This document shows positions 12,427-23,459 of a DNA stretch of 64,000 bases, piece by piece (position 1 is the stretch's first letter; every line of letters starts with the position of its first letter). Where the stretch lies: positions 542,549 through 606,548 of the forward strand of contig NW_021940920.1 of NCBI RefSeq assembly GCF_004337985.1. The letters are read 5' to 3'. The notes under the pieces are model-generated. The model was given only the letters and a program-made list of their open reading frames with translations, made no database searches and had not been told where the DNA came from. Position numbers and translations under genes: made by a program. Origin of the DNA: Pyricularia pennisetigena. Its lineage: Eukaryota; Ascomycota; Sordariomycetes; Magnaporthales; Pyriculariaceae.

Positions 12427-14181
12427 TTAGTACGTAGTAAGCTCAGGTGTGCCGCTGGCTCTGGGCAGTGAGAACTTGGTCTCCACAAAGACCTTTTGCA
12501 TCGCATCCTCCCTCTTCTCAAACTTGTAATAGACCTTGTCGAGGTCCTCAAGCCTGACGCGGTGCGAAAGCATCTGCAGGGGGTCAAAGTCGTTGGACTG
12601 AATCCTCGCCAGCAACTCGTCCCAGTACTTGTGCACAGGTGCCTGCCCGTTTCCGATCAGGCGAATACCACGCTGCATCAATGAGCCGATGTTGAAGTGG
12701 TTGGTCTTTTTGACGCGAGATTCGGTCAGCGGACGTCTCCCTTCCCAGGAACGGACTTGAGTAGACACGTCAAAAAAGAAAAAAATAAACTTACGTATCC
12801 AACGTAGACACCAGTGACGCCAACTCTGCCATAGTTCCTCACTCCCTCAATCATCTCGTTGAGAATCTCGCTCGTGTCCGTCTCCGCACCCAGCGTCATC
12901 TCCAACCAGTGCGCCCAGCCTTTGGGGTACTCGCCTGCCACACACTCGATGGCGCAGTCGGGTCCCCTTCCGCCGCACATCTCCTTCAGCTTGGACACGA
13001 CCGTTTCCTTGGTGGTGACGCCAGATGACAGCGTCTTGTAGTCGATGCAGGTGGTCTTGGACTTTTGTTCAGCGTTGAACCGCGACTGAATGTATGACAG
13101 CCGGGGCTCCGTGTCGACGAAAATCACCTTCTCGGCACCCTCGAGCAGCGCCCAATAGCCAGCCATCTGGCCGATGGGGCCGGCTCCAAAGACGGCCACG
13201 GTATCTCCAGGGTAGACGGCGGTGTCCTTCACAGCGTTGTATGATGTGGGGAGGACATCGGACAAGTATAGCGCTGGAATGGGGAGTGGCGTTAGCAATT
13301 GTCTTGCTCGTAGACGTGGGAAATGAAAAAAAAAGCAACCAACCTTTCTCATCAGGAACGTCGTCAGGAATCTCAAGCAAGCTGTAGTGATTCACAAGGT
13401 TAGTAGTTGTACTCAACGCAGAAAGCCAGACACTCCCATCCGCCGGAAGAAGAAACCACTCCTGTCACCGGTACTTACTTCACGTCTCCAAAAGGCACGC
13501 GCACATATTCGGCCTGACCTCCAGCAAAACCGCCGGTGAAGTGGCTGTACCCAAACATGCCGGCCGTCTGGCTGCCGTACATAGACTTGGCGATGGTGTT
13601 GTCGTTTGTGCGCTCGCATTGCGAAGACAACTTTTGCTTGCAGTAAAAGCACTAAATAAAGGGCGGAATTAGCCAACGTGCTCTGGAGCCTAAACCAAGG
13701 GCAATATCATCAAGGGGGACACCAATGCATACCTCTCCACATGCAATCTGGAAAGAAGCCACATAGCGCTTCCCAGGCTTGCACTTGGTGACCTCGGGAC
13801 CAACCTCATCCACGATGCCGCAGAACTCGTGTCCCAAGATGTCGTTCTTGTTCATCTGGATCACTGTACCGTGCAAGAGATGGAGATCCGAGCCGCAGAC
13901 GGTGCTGCCTGTGACCTTGAGGATGACATCTTTAGGCTCGATGATTTTGGGCCTGGGCATGTCCGCTGGAAGGAGGTCAGCCTTGAAAGAGTTCTTCATT
14001 TCGACCCGGCGTGATTTCACTCACCAATCTCGACCTTGTTCTTTCCCATCCAAACCAGGGCCTTCATGGTCTGGCTAGGATCACCCGTCTCGGTGTAGTC
14101 AGAGACATCCTGTCTCGTGATGCCACCCTCCTGGTGGCCGATGGCCTTCTCGGCGGCGTATACAGCTTGCGCAGTTGCCAT
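12427..14181 (-). CDS. Zinc-dependent alcohol dehydrogenase (MDR superfamily, formaldehyde dehydrogenase-like)
   Basis: Six exons: 14181-14025, 13965-13733, 13651-13479, 13381-13344, 13273-12795 and 12705-12427; all phases agree and give 452 residues. An N-terminal extension of about 38 residues precedes the GroES-like fold. Catalytic zinc ligands are visible as Cys76 in TVCGSDLH and His98-Glu99 in GHEFCG. The structural-zinc loop has a Cys cluster, CGECFYC followed by SQC, formed only after intron 2 is removed. The NAD(P)-binding Rossmann motif is VAVFGAGPIGQM. The family oxidises alcohols or aldehydes with NAD(P); the long form with this structural-zinc loop resembles glutathione-independent formaldehyde dehydrogenases, but the substrate cannot be read from sequence. 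Exon 4 is only 38 bases. Probably cytosolic, as no targeting peptide is obvious. Confidence 0.92.
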
Positions 14182-14885
14182 GCTTTGACTATGCGATTTA
14201 AGTATTGATATTTATTGTTTGAAGTAAAGTTGACGAAATTTCGAACCTGGGTTTTCCTTGTAAACTGGTCCAATTGAGTTCAATGCCAAGCAGGGTTCTC
14301 AGTTTAACTCTAAAACTACGATATCTGCTTCCTATGTTTTCTTTTATAACCTGGACAGTCAAGACCAATCCAGACAAAATCTCGCCTCCGTTGAGCAAGT
14401 ACCCACCTTCCAGCGACATCATCGTGTCGATATTCACATTATTCCATGATGGTGACAGCGCGTCACAGAACCGACTTGCACGGTGTGATGGGCGACGTGA
14501 ATCGAATACGTCATGATTCCCGCATGCGAGCGCGACTTTTTGCGGAGAACCCTTGTCGATCTCTCATCGAAACACACTCACTCTTTGCTTACAGCTCGAT
14601 TCCTACTGGTAAGGAATTTTTGGGAGAAACTTATGTCCGTTCGATTGCGACTTTAGTAATTCGTTTTCTTTTCGGCAATTACACAAGTTGTTGTTAATTC
14701 CTCTGCCATGAAAGGTGGGTCGAACCAGCGCTGCAGAAACAGTTGATATGCAGTCAGTCAGTGGATCTCCTAAATTCACATGTGCCTGGCGCGGGTCAAA
14801 AAAACCAATGCATCTGCCACGTGCGACATGTCAAGAGATCCCTATGTAGATTGCCACATAGGTGCCTGACACTAGACATTGGTGT

Positions 14886-14922
<37 letters not shown>

Positions 14923-15245
14923 ACAGCTGCTGGCGTTAAAGTCTGTCGGACGCTCCGCAAACCAGGTTAAAAGATGGGATAAATCAAGCATTGCGGGCTG
15001 AAAGCTTCCTGAAAGAAGTGGGCCAGGCAAGTGTAAAATAGGCATGAGGAAAAACCAAAGGTTCTCGGTGACACTGAACCGGTTTTTCAAGGCCGTCAAA
15101 CTTGCTATCATTGACGGTGAGTGGGGTGTTTTCCATGCGTTTTTGAGGGTTACCTCGGCGTGCGAGTATGGTTTGCTGTAGTTGGTGTCACCGGAAATTT
15201 AACAATGTATGCATGCATCACCGCAGGGGATGTCATAAATAGGTT
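14182..15245. other. Intergenic region with a 33-base T run
   Basis: Upstream of the alcohol dehydrogenase and downstream of the DUF1308 gene. Contains 33 consecutive T at 14889-14921. No supported gene; the short ORFs have no motif. Confidence 0.5.
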
Positions 15246-16973
15246 TTATTCTTTGGTACCGCCGTTGGTTTTCCGACGCTCTCTCGGCTGTCCCTTGGCT
15301 CCAAGGGACCTTCTGACCGAGTGCACCAATATCAACGGTGCCTGTGGCGGTGAGTTGGAGCCCTCCTCTCCTTTCTGGGTCTGCCGTCTCCGTATTTGAT
15401 CTTCTTCAAGAGCTCTGCCGATTTGCTGCGCAAGAGAGCCGTTGGCTGTCACTGTTGTGATGCCGACCTCCCAGCCGTACAGAAACGACTCCATGTTGAC
15501 CTCATTGAGAAGGTCCTTGGCGATGGGTCTGACCACCTTGGGCAGTTTCCCATCCTCAACCAGACCCTCCCATCTCTCCGTCATCTTGGCATCAACAATC
15601 TTGATGGGCAGCCTGAGCCCATCTGGTACAGGATGGACACAGTGTTCCCGCAACTTCTTCAATGATTCCTCCTCGGTCAGCTCTGGGTCTTGGCCTGGGC
15701 GAGGTATGAGCAGCGCCGTTCGTGAAGGCTCGCCTCCTGTGCCCATCATGCTGACAATGTCCCAAACACGTTGTGCGGCACCGAGGGTGCAAACCAGCTC
15801 TCTGTCCACTAGCAGCGGATAGAGGAACTTGGCGACTGTCGCATTGGACCCGGAGTCCTCCTCCTGTATCTGCTTTTGGATATCCTTGCGGTGCCAATCC
15901 TGAACCTCGATCTGCGCATGAGAGATGTCCGAGATCAATGCAATCATGGTGCTAGCATCGAGATTGATCTTTTCGGTGAGATACTTTTCAGGCGAGCCTG
16001 AATACGGCACTAGATTTTGCAAGGCCTTTTCAAGAGGAGGTATTGGTTCACTGCAGATGCCAGACTCTGTGCCGTCAATTATGACCTTTATGTTGCCGCG
16101 TCCCATTCTTCGGGCGTGACGAAGGAGCCTGTCGATTTCTGGTTGCGAACCTTCGCGTATCCTGGTAAGCACCACGTGTATCCTTATCTCGCCTGAACCT
16201 ATTGCGCTGGCTCCTGGGGTGGTTGCCTGGTTTATCTCGGCGGCTTGCACAAGACCTTTGATCGTCTTAATGATCGATATCTCCATCTCATCGTCGTCGC
16301 CGCCGTCATCGTTGCCTCCAGTTCCTGCCGCGTCGCCCGAGCCTTCGTTTTCGTCGTCACTGTCCTCGCACCCCCAATCCCAGCCACCCGCGGCCATCTC
16401 CTCAAGCAATCGGCCCTCTGTAATGCTCATGACGCGGATCCATTCCGCACCACCATCAACAATAGCGTCGACAAGAGCGAGCTGCCCAGGTGGCACAGGT
16501 TTCCTGGACTCCTTTTTTTGATCGTTGAGTGATTGAGGCCGCGGCTTTCCCCCATGAGTCAAAGCCATGGTGCGGGAGAACTGCTGACCGACAGCCCTCA
16601 GATCAGAACAGCGCTTTATGACATCCCATTGCGCCTCTGCCGAGGGCAGGTTGCAAGACACAAGGCGGCTACGTAATCGTTTCCTTGCCAGTTCCAGATC
16701 GTCTTCGGAATCCGACGGTAACCGCTTTTTGTAGTCTTGCAAGGCACGTTCCAGACTCAGAGTCTCCGACTTGACTCGATTGACCATGGGTCGGATACCA
16801 GGGACTGTCAGCCAGCCATTTTGTAGCTGGCCGGGGAGGATCAGGTCTCTGCTGTTGGGGTTTCCCAGTTGCTCAAGCTGTTGTAACTCATTCAAGAGGA
16901 TTTCACTGCGCCGGCGCATATCCTCAAACTGCAGGATGATGGCATCGTTATCGTTGCTTGGGGCAGCTGCCAT
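15246..16973 (-). CDS. DUF1308 (UPF0415/C7orf25-like) protein
   Basis: Uninterrupted frame of 575 residues from the ATG of MAAAPSNDNDA. The frame stays open 75 bases further upstream but without another ATG. The N-terminal half is helical and charged (MRRRSEILLNELQQLEQLG). An acidic Gly/Asp stretch around 215-245 (EDSDDENEGSGD, GNDDGGDDDEME) separates it from the C-terminal domain. That domain carries the features I associate with DUF1308: NLDASTMIALISDISHAQ, a KFLYPLLVDRELVCTLGAAQRVWDI-type region split by the intervening helix, and an Arg-rich end. The conserved Asp in LDASTMIALISD recalls a PIN-like fold, but that is inference. Function is unknown in fungi. Divergent from the GST gene, with 1.25 kb between starts. 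Confidence 0.75.
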   Translation of the reverse strand: MAAAPSNDNDAIILQFEDMRRRSEILLNELQQLEQLGNPNSRDLILPGQLQNGWLTVPGIRPMVNRVKSETLSLERALQDYKKRLPSDSEDDLELARKRLRSRLVSCNLPSAEAQWDVIKRCSDLRAVGQQFSRTMALTHGGKPRPQSLNDQKKESRKPVPPGQLALVDAIVDGGAEWIRVMSITEGRLLEEMAAGGWDWGCEDSDDENEGSGDAAGTGGNDDGGDDDEMEISIIKTIKGLVQAAEINQATTPGASAIGSGEIRIHVVLTRIREGSQPEIDRLLRHARRMGRGNIKVIIDGTESGICSEPIPPLEKALQNLVPYSGSPEKYLTEKINLDASTMIALISDISHAQIEVQDWHRKDIQKQIQEEDSGSNATVAKFLYPLLVDRELVCTLGAAQRVWDIVSMMGTGGEPSRTALLIPRPGQDPELTEEESLKKLREHCVHPVPDGLRLPIKIVDAKMTERWEGLVEDGKLPKVVRPIAKDLLNEVNMESFLYGWEVGITTVTANGSLAQQIGRALEEDQIRRRQTQKGEEGSNSPPQAPLILVHSVRRSLGAKGQPRERRKTNGGTKE

Positions 16974-18226
16974 TGCGGCAGTGGATACTGCTACCCTGAA
17001 GAAGAGGTGAGACGTGCGGACGATGAGGAATGCTGACGAGTCAAACAAGACATGCCACAGGGCGCTGACCTAAAATCGGAAGACCAACATTGCCCCGCCT
17101 TCAACACATGTTTGTCGATCTTGTACTTGAACCCTAACCCTCACGACTGTTTCAACTCCACTAGCCAGCAAAACCACCCCCACGAATAAATAATGAGGGC
17201 CATTTCCTCAGTGAAAAGAGCCCAGGGCACATGAACAGGCTCTCGATTCCTCCATTCAAGACCGACAGCCACTCTAAATTCAAGCTTATCGACATCATCA
17301 GCTCTAAGATACCGCTTTTTTGTATCAATTCAACCCAATCTCCCCATCTTCTTTTGAGCTCATGGGCCTCTCATATATCGGCATATACCAATATTCCCTG
17401 CATGATATGGCTCGGTGGATATTCTACTGCTCCTGGTGTCTCATTCCACGCCTCGTACCTCATTAGTAATAATTAGATGCATGGCGGCTGGACCTAATGG
17501 GCCTGCCATGTATGGTGGCCTGGGTGGGATACCGGAGCCGTTATGCGGGCGGCTCCATATTTCCCTCCGACAACCCCTCGACGGCTATCGGTAGATCGCC
17601 CTACACTACGAAACGGGTCTAAAATCAATCAGACCGGAACACCCACGATCCACGTCCGTTGAGTCCAAATGGGTCTCGGGCAGGAACTATTTAATGCCAC
17701 CACAAAACTCCAACAGAACCCCGCTGGATTTGAAAGTTGAGGCCACGCATCATTCAGTCGGGCCTAAGGTGGCATGGGGCTGGTTTCGAGAAGCTTCTCA
17801 CCCTTGACCTTCCAATAAAATGGGACCCAGGACGAGTTAATGTAGGTATTTTTTTTTCTTTTGTTTTCGTTTGGCGTCCGCGGTTCCCCTTTTCCTTCCG
17901 TGGCCAGGTGCTAGTGGGGTAGTGGCTTGATTGTTCTTTCTTGACTGGCCGTCGCTCCTGGTCCCTGTACGCCTTCCGGTTCCAGTCCTCACAAACCATG
18001 CCAATGCAGGGTCTCATGAGGAAACAGACCCCTCATCTCCCATGGGATTCGGCGGCATCCCACTTTAGCTCGTAGTTATAAAGGGGACCTGGTTGGCTGC
18101 TCAAACACCTCGTTCTGGTTCTGGTGAATATTTTGTGCCGGACACCTTCAAAATACCCTCACCTCGCCCTTTCAATCACTCCGGAAACAGACAGTCCCCA
18201 GCTCAAAAAGAAAAAGCACATATAAA
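16974..18226. other. Divergent promoter region between DUF1308 and GST genes
   Basis: About 1.25 kb with no supported gene. A TATAAA lies at 18077-18082, about 145 bases before the GST ATG. Short ORFs at 17231-18284 have no motif. Confidence 0.5.
18077..18082 (+). promoter_or_regulatory. Candidate TATA box of the GST gene
   Basis: TATAAA followed by GGGG, 145 bases upstream of the GST start codon, a normal distance for a fungal promoter with a leader of about 100 bases. Position and sequence only; no transcript start is known. Confidence 0.4.
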
Positions 18227-19010
18227 ATGGCTCCTTTCGCTACTACTTACTCGTGGCCCACGGACCCTCGTGTTGCAAGGGTAAGTTCTCGATGTTGCTA
18301 GGCCGCTGTTACAGAGGCATATGGTCTATCTATACTACAGCTCCCCGGTCGATTAGGTGTAGAAGCCCATCAGTTAACCAAGAATATCAATCCAGGTTCA
18401 AGCCATCGGCAAGCTTGGTGGTCTCGAGATCGTCAGCCATCCTGACTTCCAGATGGGTGTTACCAACAAGTCGGAGGAATTCTTGGCCAAGTTCCCCCTC
18501 GGCAAGATCCCCGTTATGGAGACTGCCGACGGCTTCTGTATCGCCGAGTCGGCGGCCATGGCCTACTACGCCGCTGCCGCTGGCAACCTCGCCGACCAGC
18601 TGCTCGGCACCGACGCCAAGACCAAAGGTAAAATCATGGAGTGGGCATTCTTCGCCGACACCGAGCTGTTGGCCAACTGCATGCCCGTCTTCGTCATGTG
18701 CGTCATAAAGCTGTACCCGGCCGACGAGAACCGCTACAAGTCCTGCGTCGCCAGCGTTGAGCGTGCCCTCGGCAAGGTCGAGGTCACCCTAGCCAAGGGC
18801 AACGGCAAGTACCTTGTCGGCGACAAGCTCACCTATGCCGACTTTATGGTCTTTGCTCCCCTGTTCTTTGCTGCCGGCTCCCTGTTGGACGCCGAGATGC
18901 GCAAGTCTGCTCCCACAGTCGTCAAATATCTTGAAAACCTGGCCGCCATTCCCGAGATCAAGGAGACATTCGGTGAGCTTAAGTTTGCCGAGAAGAGGGT
19001 TACTCTATAG
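18227..19010 (+). CDS. Glutathione S-transferase-fold protein of the eEF1B-gamma type, GST part only
   Basis: Two exons, 18227-18280 and 18396-19010, joined in phase 0 (GTAAGT..CCAG), give 222 residues. The N-terminal thioredoxin-like half reads MAPFATTYSWPTDPRV, then GVTNKSEEFLAKFPLGKIP and ETADGFCIAES, the usual glutathione-binding Val/Ile-Pro and Glu-Ser positions. The helical half has YLVGDKLTYADFMVFAPL, the N-capping box of GST C-terminal domains. The motif order and the TNKS..FLAKFPLGK string match the GST half of translation elongation factor 1B-gamma. A full eEF1B-gamma is about 410 residues with a conserved C-terminal domain; that domain is absent here and the stop is intact. It may be a detoxification GST or a stand-alone paralogue. 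The SRPK-like gene begins 382 bases downstream on the same strand. Confidence 0.88.
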
Positions 19011-19392
19011 AGTTGCGGTGGACGTGCATAAGGATTTAGAGTTTGTTCTAAACATGCGTGCTTAAATACTACTACATACAACTCTCGAGATGCATTTCAC
19101 ATGGTACGTTTTCATGAATTTCGGGCCAGGCGTTGCCTAGTGAACAATTTTATCGTTTTCTTTCGCATTCACTTGCGGCGCAGATGCGTTCCACAAACAG
19201 GGCATAAGTTGCTCGTCTCGCTCGTGGGGTTTTCGTTGCCTCCTTTTTCAGTACAGCTTGACCAGCGCTTTCAATTTGATTAAATTATTTCGCAGCTTTT
19301 CGACCAACCCTGTTCAGGAAAAGGCAGTCTACGTCAAACAAATACACACCGACTTATCTATATATGTCATAGCCAAGCCCTGCTCATGCGAA
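19011..19392. other. GST 3' region / pseudokinase upstream region
   Basis: 382 bases. The pseudokinase reading frame stays open back to about 19258 (an N-terminal stretch ending IAKPCSCE), but no ATG precedes 19393 in that frame. Confidence 0.4.
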
Positions 19393-21110
19393 ATGCCGCA
19401 GAACCCGACCGGAGCAAGGGGTGGCTCGTCCCTTAAAGACAACTGCCTCGTTCGCTCATACCTAGACTTCAAGGCTTGCGGCAAGAAGGTCCGCGATGGC
19501 CTCAAGAGGGAGTCCAAAGTGCTTTGTGAGCATTTGAAGCCATCTCAAGCTACCTTGTACAGAGTTCCGACATTCGAGTGCACCAACTTCCAGGACGATG
19601 GCAGCCTGTTTGAGGAGGAGAGCCACAGAAACTTTGCTAGGGGTGATTTCTATCCCGTCCAGCTCGGTCAGATGATAAAGGGCACCTCTTATCAAAGTGA
19701 GTTGCATCGCATCTGCATATAATGTTCAACATCTGTATTGTGAGTAAGAATTGACCAACAATCACACCTTCTACCTGCACTCAGCTCTCGTCAAGCTCGG
19801 CTGGGGTGAGTCTTCCACAGCCTGGATGGCATTCGACCTCAGGTCAGAAACATTTGTTGCGCTCAAGATCTGCACCCGACTCTCCCCTGAGTCCGACCGA
19901 CAAGAGGACTGCCAACGCCGAATGTCGATACACGCCAACCCCAAGCATCCAGGCTATCCCTTTATCAACCACACCCGACCCGTGGAGCCGATCCGTCGAC
20001 CCGGCGGCCCGACGAGCAAGCCCTCTGCCGACCTGATTCCCAGCGACGAGCGTCACGCCTGCCTGGTGCAGAAGCTCATGTGGCGGTACTGGGCGACGGT
20101 CTGCTCCAGCGCGTGCTGGCGCAACCACCACCTCCGCCGCGGCGCCAGGCAGCTGCTGCTCGCGCTCGACTACCTGAACACCGAGTGCGGGCTCGTGCAC
20201 GGCAACATCTGCGAGGCCCACGTCGGGTACAGGGTGCCGCTGAACGAGACGGTCGTCAGGGAGACGCTGGGTCTGGTCCGGAGGCCGCAGAGCAGGACCA
20301 CGGCCGCCCGGCCCTACGTCAAGACGGTTACGGCCCGGGACTGCACCGACTTTACGCTCTATCGGTCGACGCCGTTTGACGAGGACAAGCTCGGCAACAC
20401 CACCAACTTTTCCAAGGTGCTTTTGGGGAGCTTTGGGCAGGCGAGAGTGGCGTATGAGGTTTGGGACCCTGAGGGTACTCCAAAATCCATGTATACGGCG
20501 CCCGAGATTCTTTTGGGTCTTGAGGTGACATTCGCTGCTGATGTTTGGAGCTTGGGTTTGATGGTTAGTACAAGTCCCTCTTCGACAGCTGCCTGTTGAT
20601 CATTTTCAAATCAGTTGACTGACCTGTGCTTTGCGATTCAGCTCTGGAAAATGTGGCGCAGAGAATATCTCATCAATGGATCCCTCGGTTGTGACGATGA
20701 TGATCCGCTCCTTCATTGGGACTCGACGTCACACATGGCTTCCATCGTATCAAGAATCGGACCACCACCCATGGAAATGCTTGAGCGAGGACGCTTCAGC
20801 AGTCGTTACTTTACTCCAGAAGGTTCGCTTATAATAGTGTTTTTTTTTTTTTTTTCATTATTCAACCAAGCTAGACAGTCTTGTTCAAACCAACAAGGCT
20901 CCCACATCCCTTTATTTGTCAGAAGCTAACAGGGGCGTTAATGTCATTGCAGGAGCTCTGCGCATGGAATGCACCAACCACAAGCACGAACTCAAGTTGA
21001 AGAATGACTCTTTTGAGGACTTGATATGGAGTATGGTCCGATGGAGGCCCGAGGACAGGAAGACGCCCAAGCAGCTCCTCGACCACCCCTGGCTCAATGA
21101 GGAGCTTTGA
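19393..21110 (+). CDS. SRPK-like protein kinase fold with degraded catalytic motifs (probable pseudokinase)
   Basis: Four exons, 19393-19696, 19785-20563, 20642-20822 and 20953-21110, give 473 residues; phases agree. Features of the fungal SRPK-like family are clear: GDFYPVQLGQMIKG before the kinase fold, LGWGESSTAW as the Gly-rich loop (106-115), VALK with Lys129, YTAPEILLG, DVWSLGLM, IGPPPMEMLERG and the C-terminal RWRPEDRKTPKQLLDHPWL. The catalytic loop, normally HxD(I)xxxN, reads HGNICEAHV: Asn242 stands at the catalytic Asp and His247 at the metal-binding Asn. The DFG site reads SFG with Ser317. The frame is intact, so this looks like a retained pseudokinase rather than a decayed gene. 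Intron 3 has an unusual 5' site (GTTCGC). Its last 17 bases overlap the convergent small ORF. Substrate or partner unknown. Confidence 0.82.
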
Positions 21111-21534
21111 CGACCGGTCGCTCACCATTTTCACTGGCAGCTGGCAAAGCCTGAATATTGGACAGCGACCGTCTTATCGCGTCTAGTACCTTGGCGAAAT
21201 TGGGTACTGTCTTTGAAATTCTATCGGGACATGGGTTGCCGCCATCGTCGCCAGCCCTCGTATCGCCCACTTCCGATTCGTAAACAGCATCATTACAGAC
21301 CATCCTCAGATCCCCAACGGCACTTTCGAAACCATCAATCGCCCGGAGCCTGTCAGTCTGGCGGCGCGTCGCGGCCGTCGTCCCCTCGCGCTGTGTTGCT
21401 ATCAGAAAGGCCCACACCCCGCGCACCTCATCTTCGGAGAGCGTGGGCGGGGTGATGCCCACGACGGTCAGGATGCCGTCAGCCAGGGCTTGGGCTTTCG
21501 CGGCTTGGGCTGGCGAGGGTTCATCTCGGGCCAT
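21094..21534 (-). CDS. Hypothetical 146-residue protein
   Basis: Single open frame from ATG at 21534. The first half has strongly GC-biased third codon positions, like genuine genes here, which is the main support. It is predicted helical and hydrophilic: an Ala-rich start (SPAQAAKAQALADGIL), TPPTLSEDEVRGVWAFLIATQ, and later VPNFAKVLDAIRRSLSNIQAL. It has no signal peptide or membrane segment. I do not recognise the family. The 3' end overlaps the coding end of the convergent pseudokinase by 17 bases, so the last few codons are read on both strands. It might be a short regulatory or scaffold protein; nothing shows this. Confidence 0.5.
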   Translation of the reverse strand: MARDEPSPAQAAKAQALADGILTVVGITPPTLSEDEVRGVWAFLIATQREGTTAATRRQTDRLRAIDGFESAVGDLRMVCNDAVYESEVGDTRAGDDGGNPCPDRISKTVPNFAKVLDAIRRSLSNIQALPAASENGERPVVKAPH

Positions 21535-22047
21535 GGGGCCTGGTGCAAGAGGCTGTCTGTTGAAGCTGGATTGCAGATGGATGTCAGAGGGAGGAGGTCA
21601 ACGTGGCTTGATTTTGGGAGGACTAATTTTGGTTAAATTGGTGCAACGGAATAAATCCAGAGGGTGTTTTTGTTTCGTTTTGTTTTTGTTTCGTTGTCGT
21701 TTCTAAGCCTTCTTTTCGTGAAAGGCAAGAGTTTGCAACTGTAAGTAAAAGATTGTTGTGAAAGCGCCATTTTTCCTGCATCCACCCACCACTCATAACA
21801 AACACTCTCGGCAGTGACGATTCTTTTTTATCAAGAAACCAATTGAGATTTTCACAAGCAGACTATATGTCATCTCGCCCATGAAAGGGGTCTATCTGAA
21901 AATACGGGCTGCTGCGGCCAACGTATGCACAAAATTTTTTTTAGTCTTCAAGAATCTAGGTACCATGGAAAGTGATGATGTCGAGGCAAATCAACCATCG
22001 AAAGAAAATAACAGCCCAGCACGTCAGGCCAGGAATGGATATCACAA
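21535..22047. other. Intergenic region, no supported gene
   Basis: About 510 bases between the small minus-strand ORF and the end of the DUF7053-like gene. T-rich in part (TTTTGTTTCG repeated near 21668-21695). Nothing else seen. Confidence 0.4.
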
Positions 22048-22684
22048 TCAAGCAGAAGTCAGACCGTCCGAGTGGCCGACGACGTCACCGCCCATCTTCT
22101 TGGCGTACTCCTCGTGGATCCTCCTCCAGTGCTGCTCGTACTGGCCCCTGAGAACGCTCAGCATCATCTTTTTGCACTTGAGGCCGACCTCCTGGACGAG
22201 CCTGATGTTGCCGTTGCCGGCGTCACGGACGGTCATCTTGCGGTCCGAGACCAGACCCATGGCGCCCTTGAAGTTGATGAACATGCCCTGGGTGGTGTTG
22301 GTGAGCTGGTAGTGGTTGACGGCGGTTGACTTGCCGGGGAGCAGCTTGGCGATGGGGCCTGGGATGTTGTCGGTTACTGCGTAGCACTGGGTCGGGCCCG
22401 TGGCGTCGGCGTGCATGTCGGCCGGCAGCCGCGTCAGGCCGTCCTTGGAGTCGATCGTCTCGGCCTGGTACGAGACGAACTGCGGGTCCGCCGTGTGCAG
22501 GAAGTAATCATGGTCGTGGATGAGCTCAAGGGCGCGCTCGCGCTGGACGCCCGAGATCTCGGTCCAAACCTCCCAGGAGTCGTTGGTATCAAAGACTGTG
22601 CGGTGGTAAGGAGACGGAGGTTAGCAAAAGCTGACAGGCTCAACTGTGGTTTTGCATAAGCCGCCGTGTAAACTTACGACCCAT
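22048..22684 (-). CDS. DUF7053-like fungal protein with a 7-base first coding exon
   Basis: Exon 1 (22684-22678) is only ATGGGTC; an 82-base intron (GTAAGT..CACAG) joins it to exon 2 (22595-22048), giving 184 residues starting MGLFDTNDSWEVWTEISGV. The pattern ERALELIHDHDYFLHTADPQFV near the start, a central block with NHYQLTNTTQGMF and the late VQEVGLKCKKMMLSVLRGQYEQHW resemble fungal DUF7053 proteins, which have an xLxxLHDH near the N-terminus and end in a helix around a conserved Cys. The fold may be START/SRPBCC-like; that is inference. Codon bias supports the whole of exon 2. No targeting signal. Function unknown. Confidence 0.7.
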
Positions 22685-23459
22685 GATTGGTTTACGCTTC
22701 TGTATTTTATGCGATTTTGTCTGTTTCTATAGGTAGATTTGAGAGCAGAGTGGGTATACGAGATGATGAGCAGAGTGTTTAGAATCACGGAATCGAGACG
22801 GCCGTCGACGAGATATTTGAAGCTGGTGGGTAGGACAAGGGCCCGGACATGCAGGTGGGAGCTCCGAGCAGCCAATGTCCGCAGCCCGGGCACAACCCAA
22901 GGTTTGTCTGAGGGACCAGGAGCAACGCCAGGAGCTCGGAAAACACGAGCCGGGATCCCAAAAAAAAATGGCATTTTTACGAGCCGGAACTGTTACTTCT
23001 TGGCAGAGCTAGCAGGCAAACAGCTGCCGTCTGATGTGTACATGATCGTCTTTGTATGCACGTGCGGGAGCCGTGATCCAAGTGGTCGAGATAAAAAAGG
23101 TCGGTGAAGCTTTGATCAGCCCTGACCTGGGAGGCTTGCCGCTGCATAAGCGCCTGCTCATCCCAACGGTAAAGAGTTTTAGGTGTGCTACTAAACAGTA
23201 GCCTAGCAGGATCCCGCAAGTCTGGCTTCAGGGCTCGAGCGAAAAGACTAAGCGCAATGGTTCATCAGGGGACTTTTGTAGCGCGTAAAAAGTCGTACCG
23301 TATCGAGGGGAATGCCGCGACAGCAGTAGTCTGTTGGGTAGGTATCCGTCCCCAAGTGATTGTCGGGGCGGAGAATGCGGAGACTTGTTTTTACTAGACA
23401 ACGACAACTTTGTGGCGCCATTCGGAAAAATACAATGTAAACAGTTGGGGATTTTGGAC

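Noticed and set aside
19258..19392. Upstream extension of the pseudokinase frame with an amphipathic, presequence-like stretch
   Set aside because: It has no ATG in frame; the first one is at 19393. An unseen upstream exon is not excluded.
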